Source: Stutzerimonas stutzeri
Lineage (GTDB): Bacteria; Pseudomonadota; Gammaproteobacteria; Pseudomonadales; Pseudomonadaceae
Assembly: GCF_024448985.1 (NCBI RefSeq)
Contig: NZ_JAMOII010000015.1
Location: 28,651-92,650 of the forward strand
Direction: 5' to 3'
Length of the DNA: 64,000 nucleotides
The notes under the pieces are model-generated. The model saw only the letters and a list, made by a program, of their open reading frames with translations. It was not told the DNA's origin and searched no databases. A program made the position numbers and the translations under genes. Positions 1 through 8,927 of the stretch are shown here, piece after piece (position 1 is the stretch's first letter; each line of letters starts with the position of its first letter).

Positions 1-882
1 GGTCTGTCGTCCAGTCTGATCGTCACCAGCGCCACGGTCGGGCTGGTACAGATCTCGCGCGACGGGGCTTCGCAACGGATATCAATGATCACTAGCTTCC
101 TGCTCGCCTTTGGCTTTGGTCTGGGTCCGATAACGGGCGGCATCACCGGACAGTGGCTACCGAACCCGCTGATGGTGACCTACGTACCCTCACTACTGTT
201 GGGTGTACTGGCTGTGTATGCCTTGATGCGCGTGCAACTGAAACCGCATACAGATGAACTGGCGACCGCATCGCCGAGCTGGAGAACCTTCATGCCTCGC
301 CTGGCCTGGACGGGCCGCAGCGATTCGCTGGCGTTCACGCTTACCTGCGCCTGCCCGTTCTTCGCCTTCGGCGTGTTTGGCATCTACGCCTCGATGGCCC
401 CGCTATTTCTGGAGAAGATGCTGCCCTGGCATGGACCGGTGGTGAGCGGTACATCCATCGGCGTCATCCTGCTGGCTTCGGCCATGATGCAGCTGACGTG
501 CGCCAGGATGAGCCTGCGTTGGTGCGGATTTCTCGGCTTGCTGGCGGTCGTGCTCAGCAACGCCATGCTCGTGCTCAACTTCAAGCTCGGATCGCCCATC
601 GTGTTCATCGTTGGCGTCTGCGCCGCGGCAGCAGGCCATGGCATGTGCCTGCTGGCCGGCATCAGCATGGTCAACCGCATCGCCACGCCGACAGAGCGCT
701 CGGGGTTGATTTCGACCTACCTGGTTTGCGGCTACGTCGGCAGCATCGCGCCCTTGATCGCCGCAGGCTGGATTGCCGACCACCACGGCCTGCCCGCAGC
801 GATCACGCTGCTGGGACTATGCGTGATCGTGATCGCCTCACCGCTGGCAATCTGGTTTTTCCGGCATCCACGGATGCGGTAG
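1..882 (+). CDS. MFS transporter, C-terminal part (5' end outside window)
   Basis: The reading frame is open from the first base of the window, so the gene begins upstream; the first internal ATG is at 85. The visible part has alternating hydrophobic stretches typical of the last 8-9 transmembrane helices of a major facilitator protein. It ends in a basic cytoplasmic tail after a final helix at about residues 235-258 counted from the internal ATG. It is likely an inner-membrane drug or metabolite transporter. The substrate cannot be read from this part. A perfect hairpin follows the stop by about 40 bp. Confidence 0.8.
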   Translation, partial: GLSSSLIVTSATVGLVQISRDGASQRISMITSFLLAFGFGLGPITGGITGQWLPNPLMVTYVPSLLLGVLAVYALMRVQLKPHTDELATASPSWRTFMPRLAWTGRSDSLAFTLTCACPFFAFGVFGIYASMAPLFLEKMLPWHGPVVSGTSIGVILLASAMMQLTCARMSLRWCGFLGLLAVVLSNAMLVLNFKLGSPIVFIVGVCAAAAGHGMCLLAGISMVNRIATPTERSGLISTYLVCGYVGSIAPLIAAGWIADHHGLPAAITLLGLCVIVIASPLAIWFFRHPRMR

Positions 883-923
883 GCCTGAGCCGCCGCGCCT
901 TAGGCTGCCGGTCCGTCGTGCGA

Positions 924-948
924 GAACGCCACTGAGATAGTGGCGTTC
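924..948 (+). terminator. Perfect 10-bp hairpin after the MFS gene
   Basis: A 10-base arm (GAACGCCACT) and its exact reverse complement are separated by 5 bases, about 40 bp after the MFS stop. No T-run follows, so it is at best a weak or Rho-assisted terminator. Confidence 0.4.
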
Positions 949-1054
949 CGGTCCAGCTTGCCGCTCCATTTGCTGAAATGGTTGTTGTAACGTCCGCATG
1001 TCCCCAGCGGAGGCGCGGGGCGCGCTGACCGATATTGATGACTCGTTGTGGTGA

Positions 1055-1273
1055 ATCGTCACCCGCAGTTCTCGCAGCGTCTCTACGTCCAATTGGGCAA
1101 ATCGAACATTAACCGATGCACAACGGTATTACGCCGCTAACGACGCCTACGCCGCGCTACAGGTATACCTAGCTCTAGGCGATGGCACCGGGCAGCTGCC
1201 GGCGGACCGTATTGTCACCGATCGGCAAGCCATTCTGCGTGACAACGCCAAACCCTCAGGGCACGCAGATTAG
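1055..1273 (+). pseudogene. Remnant of a DEDD 3'-5' exonuclease (RNase D-like), C-terminal end
   Basis: The frame between an in-frame TGA at 1052 and the TAG at 1271 encodes a stretch with SVSTSNWA followed by YAANDAYAALQVYLALG. This is the usual end of the RNase D / WRN-type 3'-5' exonuclease domain (the ExoIII Y-x3-D region). The N-terminal two thirds, with the first acidic motifs, are absent, and no start codon or ribosome site precedes it. I read it as the tail of a decayed gene. Identity rests on the C-terminal motif only. Confidence 0.55.
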
Positions 1274-1303
1274 CCGCTCAAAGCATGACGGAGTCGAACG
1301 ACA

Positions 1304-1708
1304 ATGGAGCTTTTGTTGAACATCGACGTCGCACATCTGGACAAGGCGATCCCCTTCTACCGGGACGCCCTTGGTTTGCGCCACACGCGCTCCCTGTTCA
1401 ACGGGGAGGCAGCGGAAATGCTGGGCGCTGGTTGCCGCATCTACTTGATCGAGCACGCCGGATCGGAACCGGCCACCGCAGTCGGAGATGGCATTCGTAC
1501 CTATGCCCGCCACTGGACGCCCATTCACCCCGACTTCGTCGTCGGCGATATCGAAGCATCCGTCGCGCGCGCGGTAGCGGCAGGTGCACGCCAGGAAACG
1601 CCGATACGTGTGTTTGATTGGGGCAGGCTGGTCACGCTGAGCGACCCATTCGGCAACGGCTTTTGCCTGATCCAGTTTCCGAATGAGCCGTACGAGAACG
1701 AAGGGTAG
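1304..1708 (+). CDS. VOC / glyoxalase-bleomycin resistance family protein
   Basis: 134-residue protein of the vicinal oxygen chelate fold, the normal length for a single-unit family member with two beta-alpha-beta-beta-beta modules. It opens with a strand and helix typical of module one (DKAIPFYRDALGLRH) and closes with the family C-terminal pattern LSDPFGNGFCLIQF, which contains the last metal-ligand region. Such proteins are metal-dependent lyases, dioxygenases or binding/resistance proteins; the reaction here is not determinable. GGAG lies about 10 bases before the ATG. It follows the exonuclease remnant and has no obvious operon partner. Confidence 0.8.
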   Translation: MELLLNIDVAHLDKAIPFYRDALGLRHTRSLFNGEAAEMLGAGCRIYLIEHAGSEPATAVGDGIRTYARHWTPIHPDFVVGDIEASVARAVAAGARQETPIRVFDWGRLVTLSDPFGNGFCLIQFPNEPYENEG

Positions 1709-1983
1709 CCTAGCCTCGGTTGATCGCACGGGCGACCTTGCCAGTTATTCTGTCGAGCCCTCTGCCAGCTATAGCGCGAAGGTAACCAGAGACACCCTGG
1801 TTTGGTTGAGGATTTCAGTCGCCGAAGCGGTCGGCGGCCGTTGATCAGTTGCGGCTGCGTTAGGCTGGTTCGGCGGATTGGTGCATGGCGGCATCATGTT
1901 TCGGCCGGGTCAATGGAGCGTCGCGCCAACTTCTGTCAAAACAAGGGTGCCAGGCAACGAACCCGGCGCTCCCTCATCAAGCG
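1709..1983. other. Intergenic, no gene seen
   Basis: 275 bp between the VOC gene and the end of the litR-like gene. It holds a short hairpin (AACCAG...CTGGTT) near 1775-1800. I see no coding sequence or RNA gene. Confidence 0.4.
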
Positions 1984-2937
1984 TCAGGTATCCAGACGCC
2001 CATCAAGAAACTGCAGCAGACGGCGCTGCATCAGCTTGCCCGAATTGCCGAGACAGGCAATCGGCGAGCCTCGCAGGCTTTGCTCCGAGAATTCCGCTGC
2101 CTCACCCGCCATTGCCAGCGGGCAGTCGAGACCCAGCGTGAGCTTGGCGAGCTGGCGGAGCAACATCGCGTTCGGCGGGACGTTGGAATACAGCACCAGG
2201 GCTTGCGGGCGAAATTTTTCGCAGACCAGCGGCAGCTCATCCAGTGGTTGGCCGATCGCCAGGACATTAACCGCAACGGCGTCGCTGGAGAGCAGCAGAC
2301 CAGTGACCAGCAGCTCCAGCTCGCGGCATTGTCCCGGTACCGCGGCCAGCAATACGCGACGCTCCGCCTGCCCTCGGGCAAGCTGTAACCGTTGAAGTAC
2401 GCGGGCACGGAGGAAGGCGTCGAGAAACAGCCATGCGCTGGTCTGGCCATAGTCATCCTGCCGCAGCAATAGTTGCTGCCACAACGGCAGCAACACGTCT
2501 TGGAAGACCACCGACAGCGGATAACTGGAAAAGATTTGCCCGTAGATTTGATCCAGCCGAGACTCATCGAAGCTGCTCACGGCGCGCTGCACCTGCGTCA
2601 TCCATTCGCCCCACTCGCCTGCCACCGCTTGCTGCTCCGCCGGTTCGACGGCCCTGGTTGCAACGCTGCGGGAAAGAATGGCGCCTACCTTGCTCACTGC
2701 GACACCACGTTCAGTCCAGGCCAGGATGCTGCGAATCGCTTCGATGTCAGCGATGGAATAGAGGCGATGACCACTTTCGGTTCGGGTGGGTTGGATCAGA
2801 CCGTAGCGCCGTTCCCAAGCACGCAGCGTGACCGGGTTGACCCCGGTCACGCGCGAAACTTCTCGAATGGGAAACAGCTCTTCCCTCTTGAGCGAATCAG
2901 AAGAAAGCAGCGTGGACGCACGGGCAAGTTCAATCAT
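1984..2937 (-). CDS. litR: MerR-family light-response regulator, class II LitR type (no B12 ligand)
   Basis: 317 residues. An N-terminal MerR winged-helix domain (about 22-90) has the pattern VNPVTLRAWERRYGL and SGHRLYS. The C-terminal part has the layout of the helix-bundle plus Rossmann-like region of CarH/LitR regulators. From about residue 80 to the end there is no histidine at all, so the His ligands that hold adenosylcobalamin in CarH are missing. This matches class II LitR proteins (PplR of Pseudomonas putida), known to depend on a partner short LOV protein. The gene diverges from such a LOV gene (start 3073, 135 bp apart). It probably represses promoters carrying TGTACA sites, such as that at 4841-4918. 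Assignment to LitR is by domain form and context. Confidence 0.82.
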   Translation of the reverse strand: MIELARASTLLSSDSLKREELFPIREVSRVTGVNPVTLRAWERRYGLIQPTRTESGHRLYSIADIEAIRSILAWTERGVAVSKVGAILSRSVATRAVEPAEQQAVAGEWGEWMTQVQRAVSSFDESRLDQIYGQIFSSYPLSVVFQDVLLPLWQQLLLRQDDYGQTSAWLFLDAFLRARVLQRLQLARGQAERRVLLAAVPGQCRELELLVTGLLLSSDAVAVNVLAIGQPLDELPLVCEKFRPQALVLYSNVPPNAMLLRQLAKLTLGLDCPLAMAGEAAEFSEQSLRGSPIACLGNSGKLMQRRLLQFLDGRLDT

Positions 2938-3017
2938 GACGCGGGCAGCTCATGCAGAAGGAAGGGCGCATTGTAGCGCAGGGTTTGCCCATCGACCGTA
3001 CGGGTGGTGCCGAGGCC

Positions 3018-3045
3018 TTGCGCCGCGCCACCCCTGCCCTAGAAT
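3018..3045 (+). promoter_or_regulatory. Likely sigma70 promoter for the LOV gene
   Basis: TTGCGC (3018-3023) and TAGAAT (3040-3045) with a 16-base spacer, 28 bp before the LOV ATG at 3073. No TGTACA site is present in the litR/LOV intergenic stretch. Confidence 0.45.
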
Positions 3046-3072
3046 GTCGCGATATCGCCAAGAGCCCCCTAG

Positions 3073-3519
3073 ATGATCAATGCCAAACTACTGCAGCTGG
3101 TAATCGAAGCCTCTAACGATGGGATCGTGGTCGCCGAACAGGAAGGCGAGGACAACATCCTCATCTATGCCAACCCCGCCTTTCAGCGTCTGACCGGCTA
3201 TGAAGTGGACGATATCCTTTATCAGGATTGCCGTTTTCTACAGGCGGGTCACCGAGACCAGTCCGGTATCGCAGCGATTCGCAAAGCGATCAGAACCCAC
3301 CAGCCGTGTCGTCAGACTCTTCGCAACTACCGCAAGGATGGCAGCGCGTTCTGGAATGAGCTTTCGATTACTCCCGTGCTCAACGACGCTGACCAGCTCA
3401 CCTATTTCATCGGCATTCAGAAGGATGTCAGCCGTGAGGTCGAGGCCAGACAGCGCGTGATCGAGCTGGAGGCTGAAGTGCGCCAGCTCAAGGAACAGCT
3501 CGCCGCGCTGAAGCAATGA
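3073..3519 (+). CDS. Short LOV-domain blue-light photoreceptor
   Basis: 148 residues, essentially one LOV/PAS domain (about 12-120) plus a C-terminal coiled-coil helix (about 121-148), the build of the PpSB1/PpSB2-LOV proteins. Cys53 in DCRFLQ is the residue that forms the flavin adduct in LOV proteins. The preceding residue is Asp instead of the usual Asn. The flavin-binding Asn and Gln positions are recognisable in WNELSITPV and YFIGIQKDV. With no effector domain it should act by binding a partner, and the divergent class II LitR gene is the obvious one. It converges on hemH with 6 bp between the stops. Confidence 0.9.
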   Translation: MINAKLLQLVIEASNDGIVVAEQEGEDNILIYANPAFQRLTGYEVDDILYQDCRFLQAGHRDQSGIAAIRKAIRTHQPCRQTLRNYRKDGSAFWNELSITPVLNDADQLTYFIGIQKDVSREVEARQRVIELEAEVRQLKEQLAALKQ

Positions 3520-3525
3520 TTGCAG

Positions 3526-4557
3526 TTACCTCATAACGCCTGCGGGGGCACGTCTGCACAAGGCAACCAGCGCCTGCACCCAGCTCTCATGGGTATTGAG
3601 GCAAGGAATCAGTTGAAGTTCCTCCCCACCGGCGGCGATGAACTGCTCACGGCCACGGTCGCCAATCTCCTCCAGCGTCTCGATGCAGTCCGCAACGAAC
3701 GCCGGGCACATCACCAGCAGCTTCTTAACGCCCTTGGCCGCCAATTCGTCCAGCTGCGCTTCGGTATAGGGTTCGATCCATTTGGCGCGACCGAGTCGTG
3801 ACTGGAACGACACCGACCACTGCTCCTCGCGCAATCCGGCGCGTTCGGCAAATGCAGCGCCGCTTTGTATGCACTGGGCGCGATAGCAGTTGGCGAGAAC
3901 GGCTCCTTCGGCCCGCTGGCAGCAATCAGCGCCTTTCAGGCAATGCGAGCCCGTCGGATCGGCCTTGTGCAGATGGCGCTCGGGCAAGCCATGAAAACTC
4001 AGCAACAGATGGTCGAAGTCCTGGGTCAGGTATGGCTTCACGCTGTCGACCAGTGCATCGAGGTATTCAGGTTGATCATAGAAAGGCTGCAGGATCGATA
4101 GCCTGATATCGAGGTGCTTGTCCCGAATAACCCGGCGTGCTTCCTCGATTGCAGTAGTCGTGGTGCTATCGGCGAATTGTGGATACAGCGGCGCAAAAGT
4201 CACCTGCTTGATATTCCGCTTCGCCAGCCTGACCAACGCGCCCTCGATCGATGGCTCGCCATAGCGCATCGCCAATTCCACCGGACCCTCCGTCCAATGA
4301 GGGCGCACCGCATCGGCCAGCTGTTGGCTGAGCACCACCAGAGGCGACCCCTCCGGCCACCAGATCGACGCGTAGGCGTGAGCGGACTGCGCTGGACGAT
4401 TGAGCAGAATCAGCGACACCAGCAAGCGTCGAACGGGCCACGGCAGGTCGATGACGTAAGGGTCCATCAGGAACTGATTGAGATAGCGCCGCACGTCCGC
4501 CACATCGGTGGAGGCCGGTGACCCGAGGTTTACCAACAACAACGCCTGCTCAGACAT
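3526..4557 (-). CDS. hemH: Ferrochelatase
   Basis: 343 residues from the ATG at 4557; an ATG two codons upstream (4563) is possible, but [14 protein letters not shown] matches the family start. It inserts Fe2+ into protoporphyrin IX in the last step of heme synthesis. The HemH N-terminal NLGSP motif, the SFHGLPERH motif with the catalytic His, and the ECIETLEEI-type region (here DCIETLEEI) are visible. Ferrochelatase next to photolyase and LOV/LitR genes is known in pseudomonads and suggests light-linked control of porphyrin level, since free protoporphyrin is a photosensitiser. It is read away from the TGTACA cluster at 4841-4918. Confidence 0.95.
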   Translation of the reverse strand: MSEQALLLVNLGSPASTDVADVRRYLNQFLMDPYVIDLPWPVRRLLVSLILLNRPAQSAHAYASIWWPEGSPLVVLSQQLADAVRPHWTEGPVELAMRYGEPSIEGALVRLAKRNIKQVTFAPLYPQFADSTTTTAIEEARRVIRDKHLDIRLSILQPFYDQPEYLDALVDSVKPYLTQDFDHLLLSFHGLPERHLHKADPTGSHCLKGADCCQRAEGAVLANCYRAQCIQSGAAFAERAGLREEQWSVSFQSRLGRAKWIEPYTEAQLDELAAKGVKKLLVMCPAFVADCIETLEEIGDRGREQFIAAGGEELQLIPCLNTHESWVQALVALCRRAPAGVMR

Positions 4558-4840
4558 GCACATTCCTGACTACTGATTGAACAACTTCAATGCCCCGCCG
4601 GGCGCGCCATTTTCACACAGGCGGCTGCGGCTTGCGCAGGTTCCAATGCCGCATCCAGTTTCCCAGTATCGGCCCCTGGCAATCCCCGTTGGCTGCGGCG
4701 AGCGGCATTGTAAGACGCGTGCGCAGCGGGCTGCCGCAACAGAAAATCTATCAGGGCAATTTGGTCGATCTGATTTCACACGCGAGCCGTATCACGGACG
4801 GTACGACCATCGGGGCTAGCAATCTACGGCAACGAGTCAG
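4558..4840. other. Intergenic, hemH/ybgA divergent region, left part
   Basis: 283 bp between the hemH start and the first TGTACA site. I found no convincing ORF or RNA gene. It must carry the hemH promoter, which I could not place with confidence. Confidence 0.35.
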
Positions 4841-4918
4841 TTGTACAAAGCAAGTTGACTTGTACAAGTCCGACCTTAAGATACCAGCAAATACTGTACA
4901 AACATGAAGGCTTGTACA
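4841..4918 (+). promoter_or_regulatory. Cluster of four TGTACA sites, probable LitR operator
   Basis: TGTACA occurs at 4842, 4861, 4895 and 4913; three of the four extend to TTGTACA and the second is the perfect palindrome ACTTGTACAAGT. Spacings are 19, 34 and 18 bp. CarH/LitR-type MerR regulators are known to bind repeated TGTACA-type sites that overlap promoters. Four sites within 78 bp of non-coding DNA, in front of a photolyase operon and near a litR gene, make this assignment likely. Confidence 0.75.
4855..4882 (+). promoter_or_regulatory. Sigma70 promoter of the ybgA-phr operon, overlapped by an operator
   Basis: TTGACT (4855-4860) and TAAGAT (4877-4882) with a 16-base spacer. The palindromic TTGTACAA (4860-4867) sits at the -35 edge and spacer, so a bound LitR protein would block RNA polymerase. 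The transcript would start near 4890, about 50 bp before the ybgA ATG. Confidence 0.65.
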
Positions 4919-4940
4919 GGCACGTATCGAGGCCAGCCCG

Positions 4941-5900
4941 ATGTCTACACCCCTCGCTGTCATCAAGGTCGGTATCAGCGCCTGTCTACTTGGCGATCCG
5001 GTGCGCTTCAATGGCGGGCACAAGGAGTCGCGCCTATGCAGCGAAACGCTGGCTCGTCACTTTCAGTTCGTGCCGATCTGTCCCGAAGTCGCCATTGGGC
5101 TTAGTACGCCGCGCGAGCCAATCCGGCTGGTCGGCGATCCTGATCACCCACGCGCGGTCGGTACGGTGCATCCAGAACTGGACGTCAGCGATGCGCTGAA
5201 CGCTTACGGCGAGCGAATCGCCGCGGAGCTGGACGACATCAGCGGCTACATCCTCATGCAGAAATCTCCGTCCTGCGGCATGGAGCGGGTGAAGGTCTAC
5301 CAGGCCAACGGCCATCCCGTCGACGGTGGCGGCTCCGGTCTGTTTGCCAAGAGTCTGATGCGGATGCGCCCAGATCTGCCAGTCGAAGAGGCTGGCAGGC
5401 TCAATGACCCGGTACTGCGGGAGAACTTTCTGACACGAATATTTGCCCACGCCGAGTGGCAGCGTCTGCTGCGTAATGGGCTGACGTGCAAGGCGCTGGT
5501 GGATTTCCATTCACGCTACAAGTACCAGCTCATGGCGAGCGACCCGCAGCAATACAAGGCACTGGGTCGAATGGTTGCCGGAGTCGGCAAGACGCAGCTG
5601 GAAGCCTTCGCTCCGGCCTACTTCAGCCAGTTGATGGCGGCGCTGAAAAAGACCGCCTCGCGCGGCAACCACAGCAATGTGCTGCAGCACCTGAGCGGAT
5701 ACCTGAAAAAACACCTCGAAGGCGAAGACAAACAGGAGCTGCAACGTCTGATCACGCAGTACCGCCAAGGAGTCGTGCCCCTCGTCGTGCCGCTGACGTT
5801 GCTCAAACACCACTTCCGCCGACATCCGGATCGCTACGTAGCCAACCAGGCCTATCTACAACCGCATCCCGAAGACCTCAGCCTGCGTAACGGGATCTGA
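4941..5900 (+). CDS. ybgA: YbgA-like protein, DUF523 plus DUF1722
   Basis: 319 residues in two parts: an N-terminal DUF523 domain (about 8-150; GISACLLGDPVRFNGGHK, SPSCGMERV, with conserved cysteines that could bind metal) and a C-terminal YbgA/DUF1722 domain (about 185-310). The molecular function is unknown. The gene commonly sits beside photolyase and is light-induced in several bacteria. It lies 8 bp before phr and behind the TGTACA-controlled promoter, so it is first gene of that operon. The start at 4941 is chosen because the upstream frame runs through the operator. Confidence 0.85.
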   Translation: MSTPLAVIKVGISACLLGDPVRFNGGHKESRLCSETLARHFQFVPICPEVAIGLSTPREPIRLVGDPDHPRAVGTVHPELDVSDALNAYGERIAAELDDISGYILMQKSPSCGMERVKVYQANGHPVDGGGSGLFAKSLMRMRPDLPVEEAGRLNDPVLRENFLTRIFAHAEWQRLLRNGLTCKALVDFHSRYKYQLMASDPQQYKALGRMVAGVGKTQLEAFAPAYFSQLMAALKKTASRGNHSNVLQHLSGYLKKHLEGEDKQELQRLITQYRQGVVPLVVPLTLLKHHFRRHPDRYVANQAYLQPHPEDLSLRNGI

Positions 5901-5908
5901 CTGCCGCA

Positions 5909-7339
5909 ATGAATCAACTGATTTGGCTGCGCAGCGATCTGCGTGTGACCGACAACACCGCCCTATCCGCTGCGATGAATGCCGGCCCGACCATTGCGCT
6001 GTACCTGATCACCCCGGGGCAGTGGCTCACCCATGACGACGCGGCATGCAAGGTCGATTTCAGGCTGCGTAACCTGAGCGCACTCTCGGTACGCCTCGCC
6101 GAGCTGAACGTGCCGCTACTGATCCGCCGCGCCGAGGACTGGCAGGCCGTGCCGATGCTTGTGGCCGATCTCTGCCGCGAGCACGAAATCGGCAGCGTGC
6201 ATATCAACGACGAATATGGCGTGAACGAGCAGCGGCGGGACGATGCGGTGGCCGCAGCGCTTCGCAACACCGGCGTGTCGCTGCGGCGTCATCTGGATCA
6301 GTTGCTCTTTGCACCGGGCAGCGTGCAAACCCAGGCCGGCCAGTGCTTCAAAGTGTTCAGCCAGTTCCGTAAGGTCTGTCATTCACGCCTGAGTCATTCG
6401 CTGCCTAACTGCCTGCCGATCCCCACGCCGCAAGCGCGGCTGTCCATTTCAAGCGATCCGCTCCCGACATCGATAGAAGGCTTCGCCCGGCCTACCGAGC
6501 AACTGCGCTCGTATTGGCCCGCCGGCGAAGAGGTCGCACGTACACGCCTAGCCTGCTTTGCCGAAGACGACATGGCGGACTATCAACACCGTCGCGACCT
6601 TCCCGCCGAGCCTGGGACCAGTCAGCTGTCGCCGTATCTGGCCGCTGGGGTCATTTCGCCTCGGCAATGCCTGCACGCCGCTCTGGAAGCGAACCGGGGC
6701 GAACTCGACAGTGGTAATCCGGGCGCCGTCACCTGGATCAACGAACTGCTCTGGCGCGAATTCTACAAACATGTCCTGGTGGGCTATCCGCGGGTCTCGA
6801 TGGGGCGCGCCTTTCGTCTCGAAACCGAAGCCCTGCCCTGGCGCAACGCGCCCGATGAATTGGCCGCCTGGCAGCAGGGGCGCACCGGCTTTCCAATCAT
6901 CGACGCGGCCATGCGGCAGTTGCTGGCAACCGGCTGGATGCATAACCGCCTGCGCATGCTGGTCGCCATGTTTCTGAGCAAGAACCTGCTGATCGACTGG
7001 CGCGAAGGCGAGCGCTGGTTCATGCGGCATCTGATTGATGGCGACCTCGCCGCGAATAACGGCGGCTGGCAATGGAGCGCCTCGACCGGCACTGACTCGG
7101 TGCCCTACTTCCGTCTGTTCAATCCGCTCAGCCAATCGGCGAAGTTCGATCCAGAGGGGCTCTTCTTGCGCCGCTGGTTGCCAGAACTAGCCGATTCGGA
7201 CACACGCGACATCCACAGCCCAACGAAGCTCAACGACTTGTTCAAGACGGTGGACTATCCACCACCCATCATCGACTTGCCGACCAGTCGTGAACGTGCC
7301 CTTTCTGCGTTCAGAAGCCTGGGAGAGGCTCGTACTTAA
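5909..7339 (+). CDS. phr: Deoxyribodipyrimidine photolyase (CPD photolyase)
   Basis: 476 residues, usual length for a class I CPD photolyase. The N-terminal alpha/beta antenna domain (about 1-130) opens with LIWLRSDLRVTDN. The C-terminal FAD domain (about 200-465) has WINELLWREFYKHVL, RTGFPIIDAAMRQL, WMHNRLRM and NNGGWQWSASTGTD, which hold the FAD and the tryptophan electron chain. It uses blue light to split cyclobutane pyrimidine dimers. It is second in the operon with ybgA and probably derepressed by light through LitR. Its stop overlaps the end of the convergent diguanylate cyclase gene by 4 bp. Confidence 0.96.
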   Translation: MNQLIWLRSDLRVTDNTALSAAMNAGPTIALYLITPGQWLTHDDAACKVDFRLRNLSALSVRLAELNVPLLIRRAEDWQAVPMLVADLCREHEIGSVHINDEYGVNEQRRDDAVAAALRNTGVSLRRHLDQLLFAPGSVQTQAGQCFKVFSQFRKVCHSRLSHSLPNCLPIPTPQARLSISSDPLPTSIEGFARPTEQLRSYWPAGEEVARTRLACFAEDDMADYQHRRDLPAEPGTSQLSPYLAAGVISPRQCLHAALEANRGELDSGNPGAVTWINELLWREFYKHVLVGYPRVSMGRAFRLETEALPWRNAPDELAAWQQGRTGFPIIDAAMRQLLATGWMHNRLRMLVAMFLSKNLLIDWREGERWFMRHLIDGDLAANNGGWQWSASTGTDSVPYFRLFNPLSQSAKFDPEGLFLRRWLPELADSDTRDIHSPTKLNDLFKTVDYPPPIIDLPTSRERALSAFRSLGEART

Positions 7340-8682
7340 AGACTTGCCACGCTTACTCGATTGCGCCCGCCGCGCTTGGCCATATACAGGCGGCGATCCG
7401 CCTCGCCGAGCAGCGCTGCTGCCGTTTGAGCGACAGGTGCGCCTCTCGAGAGAGCATGCACACCCTTAAGTGTGGCAATGCCCATGCTTGCAGTGATCTG
7501 CTTCGTCGGAGCCAGCACATGTTCCAATCCTGCTGCCTGCAATTCGGCATACAACCGCTTGGCCACTCGTTCGGCGGCCTCGCCATCGGTATTTGGCAGG
7601 ATGACCGCGAACTCTTCGCCTCCATAACGACACGCCAGGTCGCCCGCACGGAACACGCCATCACGTAACAGCCGCGCCATAGCGCGAAGGCACTCATACC
7701 CGGCTTGATGGCCGTAGTGGTCGTTGTAGAGCTTGAATAGATCGATATCCAGCAGCATCAGGGACAAGGCGCTCCCCTCTCGCAGGCAGCGCGCCACCTC
7801 GGCCAGCAGCGTTTCGTCGAAACGACGCCGGTTCGGCAGACCGGTCAGATGATCGGTATCAGCCATTACACTCAAGCGGGCGTTGGCAAGCGCCATCCTG
7901 TTATTGGCTTCGGCCAGCTCAAGCCGCAATCGAAACTGCTCGGTAACGTCGGTGATCGCCAGCGTCATGCCGATGAGCTGATCGGCGTCATGCTCGCGTA
8001 CAGCCTGGATCGCGATTTGATGATGACGGTCGCCGTAGACCAACTCCAGATCGGCCATCGATTGACCGGCCTCTAGCCGCATAAAGGCATCGGGTACATT
8101 CAGCTGCTCGGGAGATAGATAAGCCGCAACGGGTTGTCCAGCGAGTGCCTTGTCACCGCGCCCAATCAGGCGGACCAGCGCATGGTTAGCGTTGACGAAG
8201 CGTCCTTCTCGGTCGACCAGCCCGAGCGCAACCGGTGCTGCTGCGTAAAGTGCTTCGAGCTGAACGAGGCGCGGGCTCAGTGAGCCGATTGCAGGCGTAA
8301 TATCGCGGTCGATTCCGCGGTAGCCAAGCAAAGTGCCGTCATTGGCGAACAGCGGAATGCCACTTGTTTCCAGCACCACAAGACGACCGTCGGCGTGCAG
8401 GTTGCGGTTGATCAGCCCGGCGAAAGGCCGCTGCTGCGCCACAATGGCGGCGAACTCCGCACCTACCCGCTCGGCCTCCTGCGCGGGCATGAAATCGAAC
8501 GGAGTGCGCCCAATCACCTCATCTGGCGAATAGCCAAGAATCTGCTGACTGTGTTCGGAGCAGAACGTGTAGCGACCCTGCACGTCGACCTCCCAGAGCC
8601 AGTCGCTGTTATGCGCGATGATCGCCTGCAGGCGTTTGATCTCCCGTCGGCAAGCTTCAGGCGTGGCGTCTTGAAAGGGCAT
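7336..8682 (-). CDS. Diguanylate cyclase with two PAS domains
   Basis: 448 residues: PAS (about 15-128, including SDWLWEVDVQGRY), second PAS (about 140-250) and GGDEF (about 278-440). The active-site motif is intact (RYGGEEFAV), and the product-inhibition I-site RAGD sits five residues before it. It should make c-di-GMP from two GTP, feedback-inhibited, with the PAS domains sensing an unknown signal. No transmembrane segment is seen, so it is cytosolic. It converges on phr and diverges from the sir2 gene. The PAS domains lack a LOV cysteine motif, so direct light sensing is not suggested. Confidence 0.92.
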   Translation of the reverse strand: MPFQDATPEACRREIKRLQAIIAHNSDWLWEVDVQGRYTFCSEHSQQILGYSPDEVIGRTPFDFMPAQEAERVGAEFAAIVAQQRPFAGLINRNLHADGRLVVLETSGIPLFANDGTLLGYRGIDRDITPAIGSLSPRLVQLEALYAAAPVALGLVDREGRFVNANHALVRLIGRGDKALAGQPVAAYLSPEQLNVPDAFMRLEAGQSMADLELVYGDRHHQIAIQAVREHDADQLIGMTLAITDVTEQFRLRLELAEANNRMALANARLSVMADTDHLTGLPNRRRFDETLLAEVARCLREGSALSLMLLDIDLFKLYNDHYGHQAGYECLRAMARLLRDGVFRAGDLACRYGGEEFAVILPNTDGEAAERVAKRLYAELQAAGLEHVLAPTKQITASMGIATLKGVHALSRGAPVAQTAAALLGEADRRLYMAKRGGRNRVSVASL

Positions 8683-8927
8683 TTTGAGCGATCCAGCTAC
8701 GGATGGTTGCGGCGCGGACTTTAGAACAGTGGATGGGCCTAGGCAATCAGTTGGCCATCGCCGTTTATCGCGTCGCTACGAGCCTGATAACAACCCGTGC
8801 TTGCTGAAACGATAAAGTTTGTGCGGCATGGACTAGAGCGATGAACGCAACCCTGGAGCTAGTTCTCAAGTGCTTCGGATGTTATTGATTGAGGCTCGCA
8901 GAATCTTCGGCCACAGGAGCCAGACTC
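8683..8927. other. Intergenic between diguanylate cyclase and sir2 genes
   Basis: 245 bp divergent promoter region. No ORF or RNA recognised. CAGGAG just upstream of 8928 is the ribosome site of the sir2 gene. Confidence 0.4.

Noticed and set aside
924-948. Hairpin as an attachment site or IS end
   Set aside because: No partner copy or target duplication seen; position fits an ordinary gene-end hairpin.
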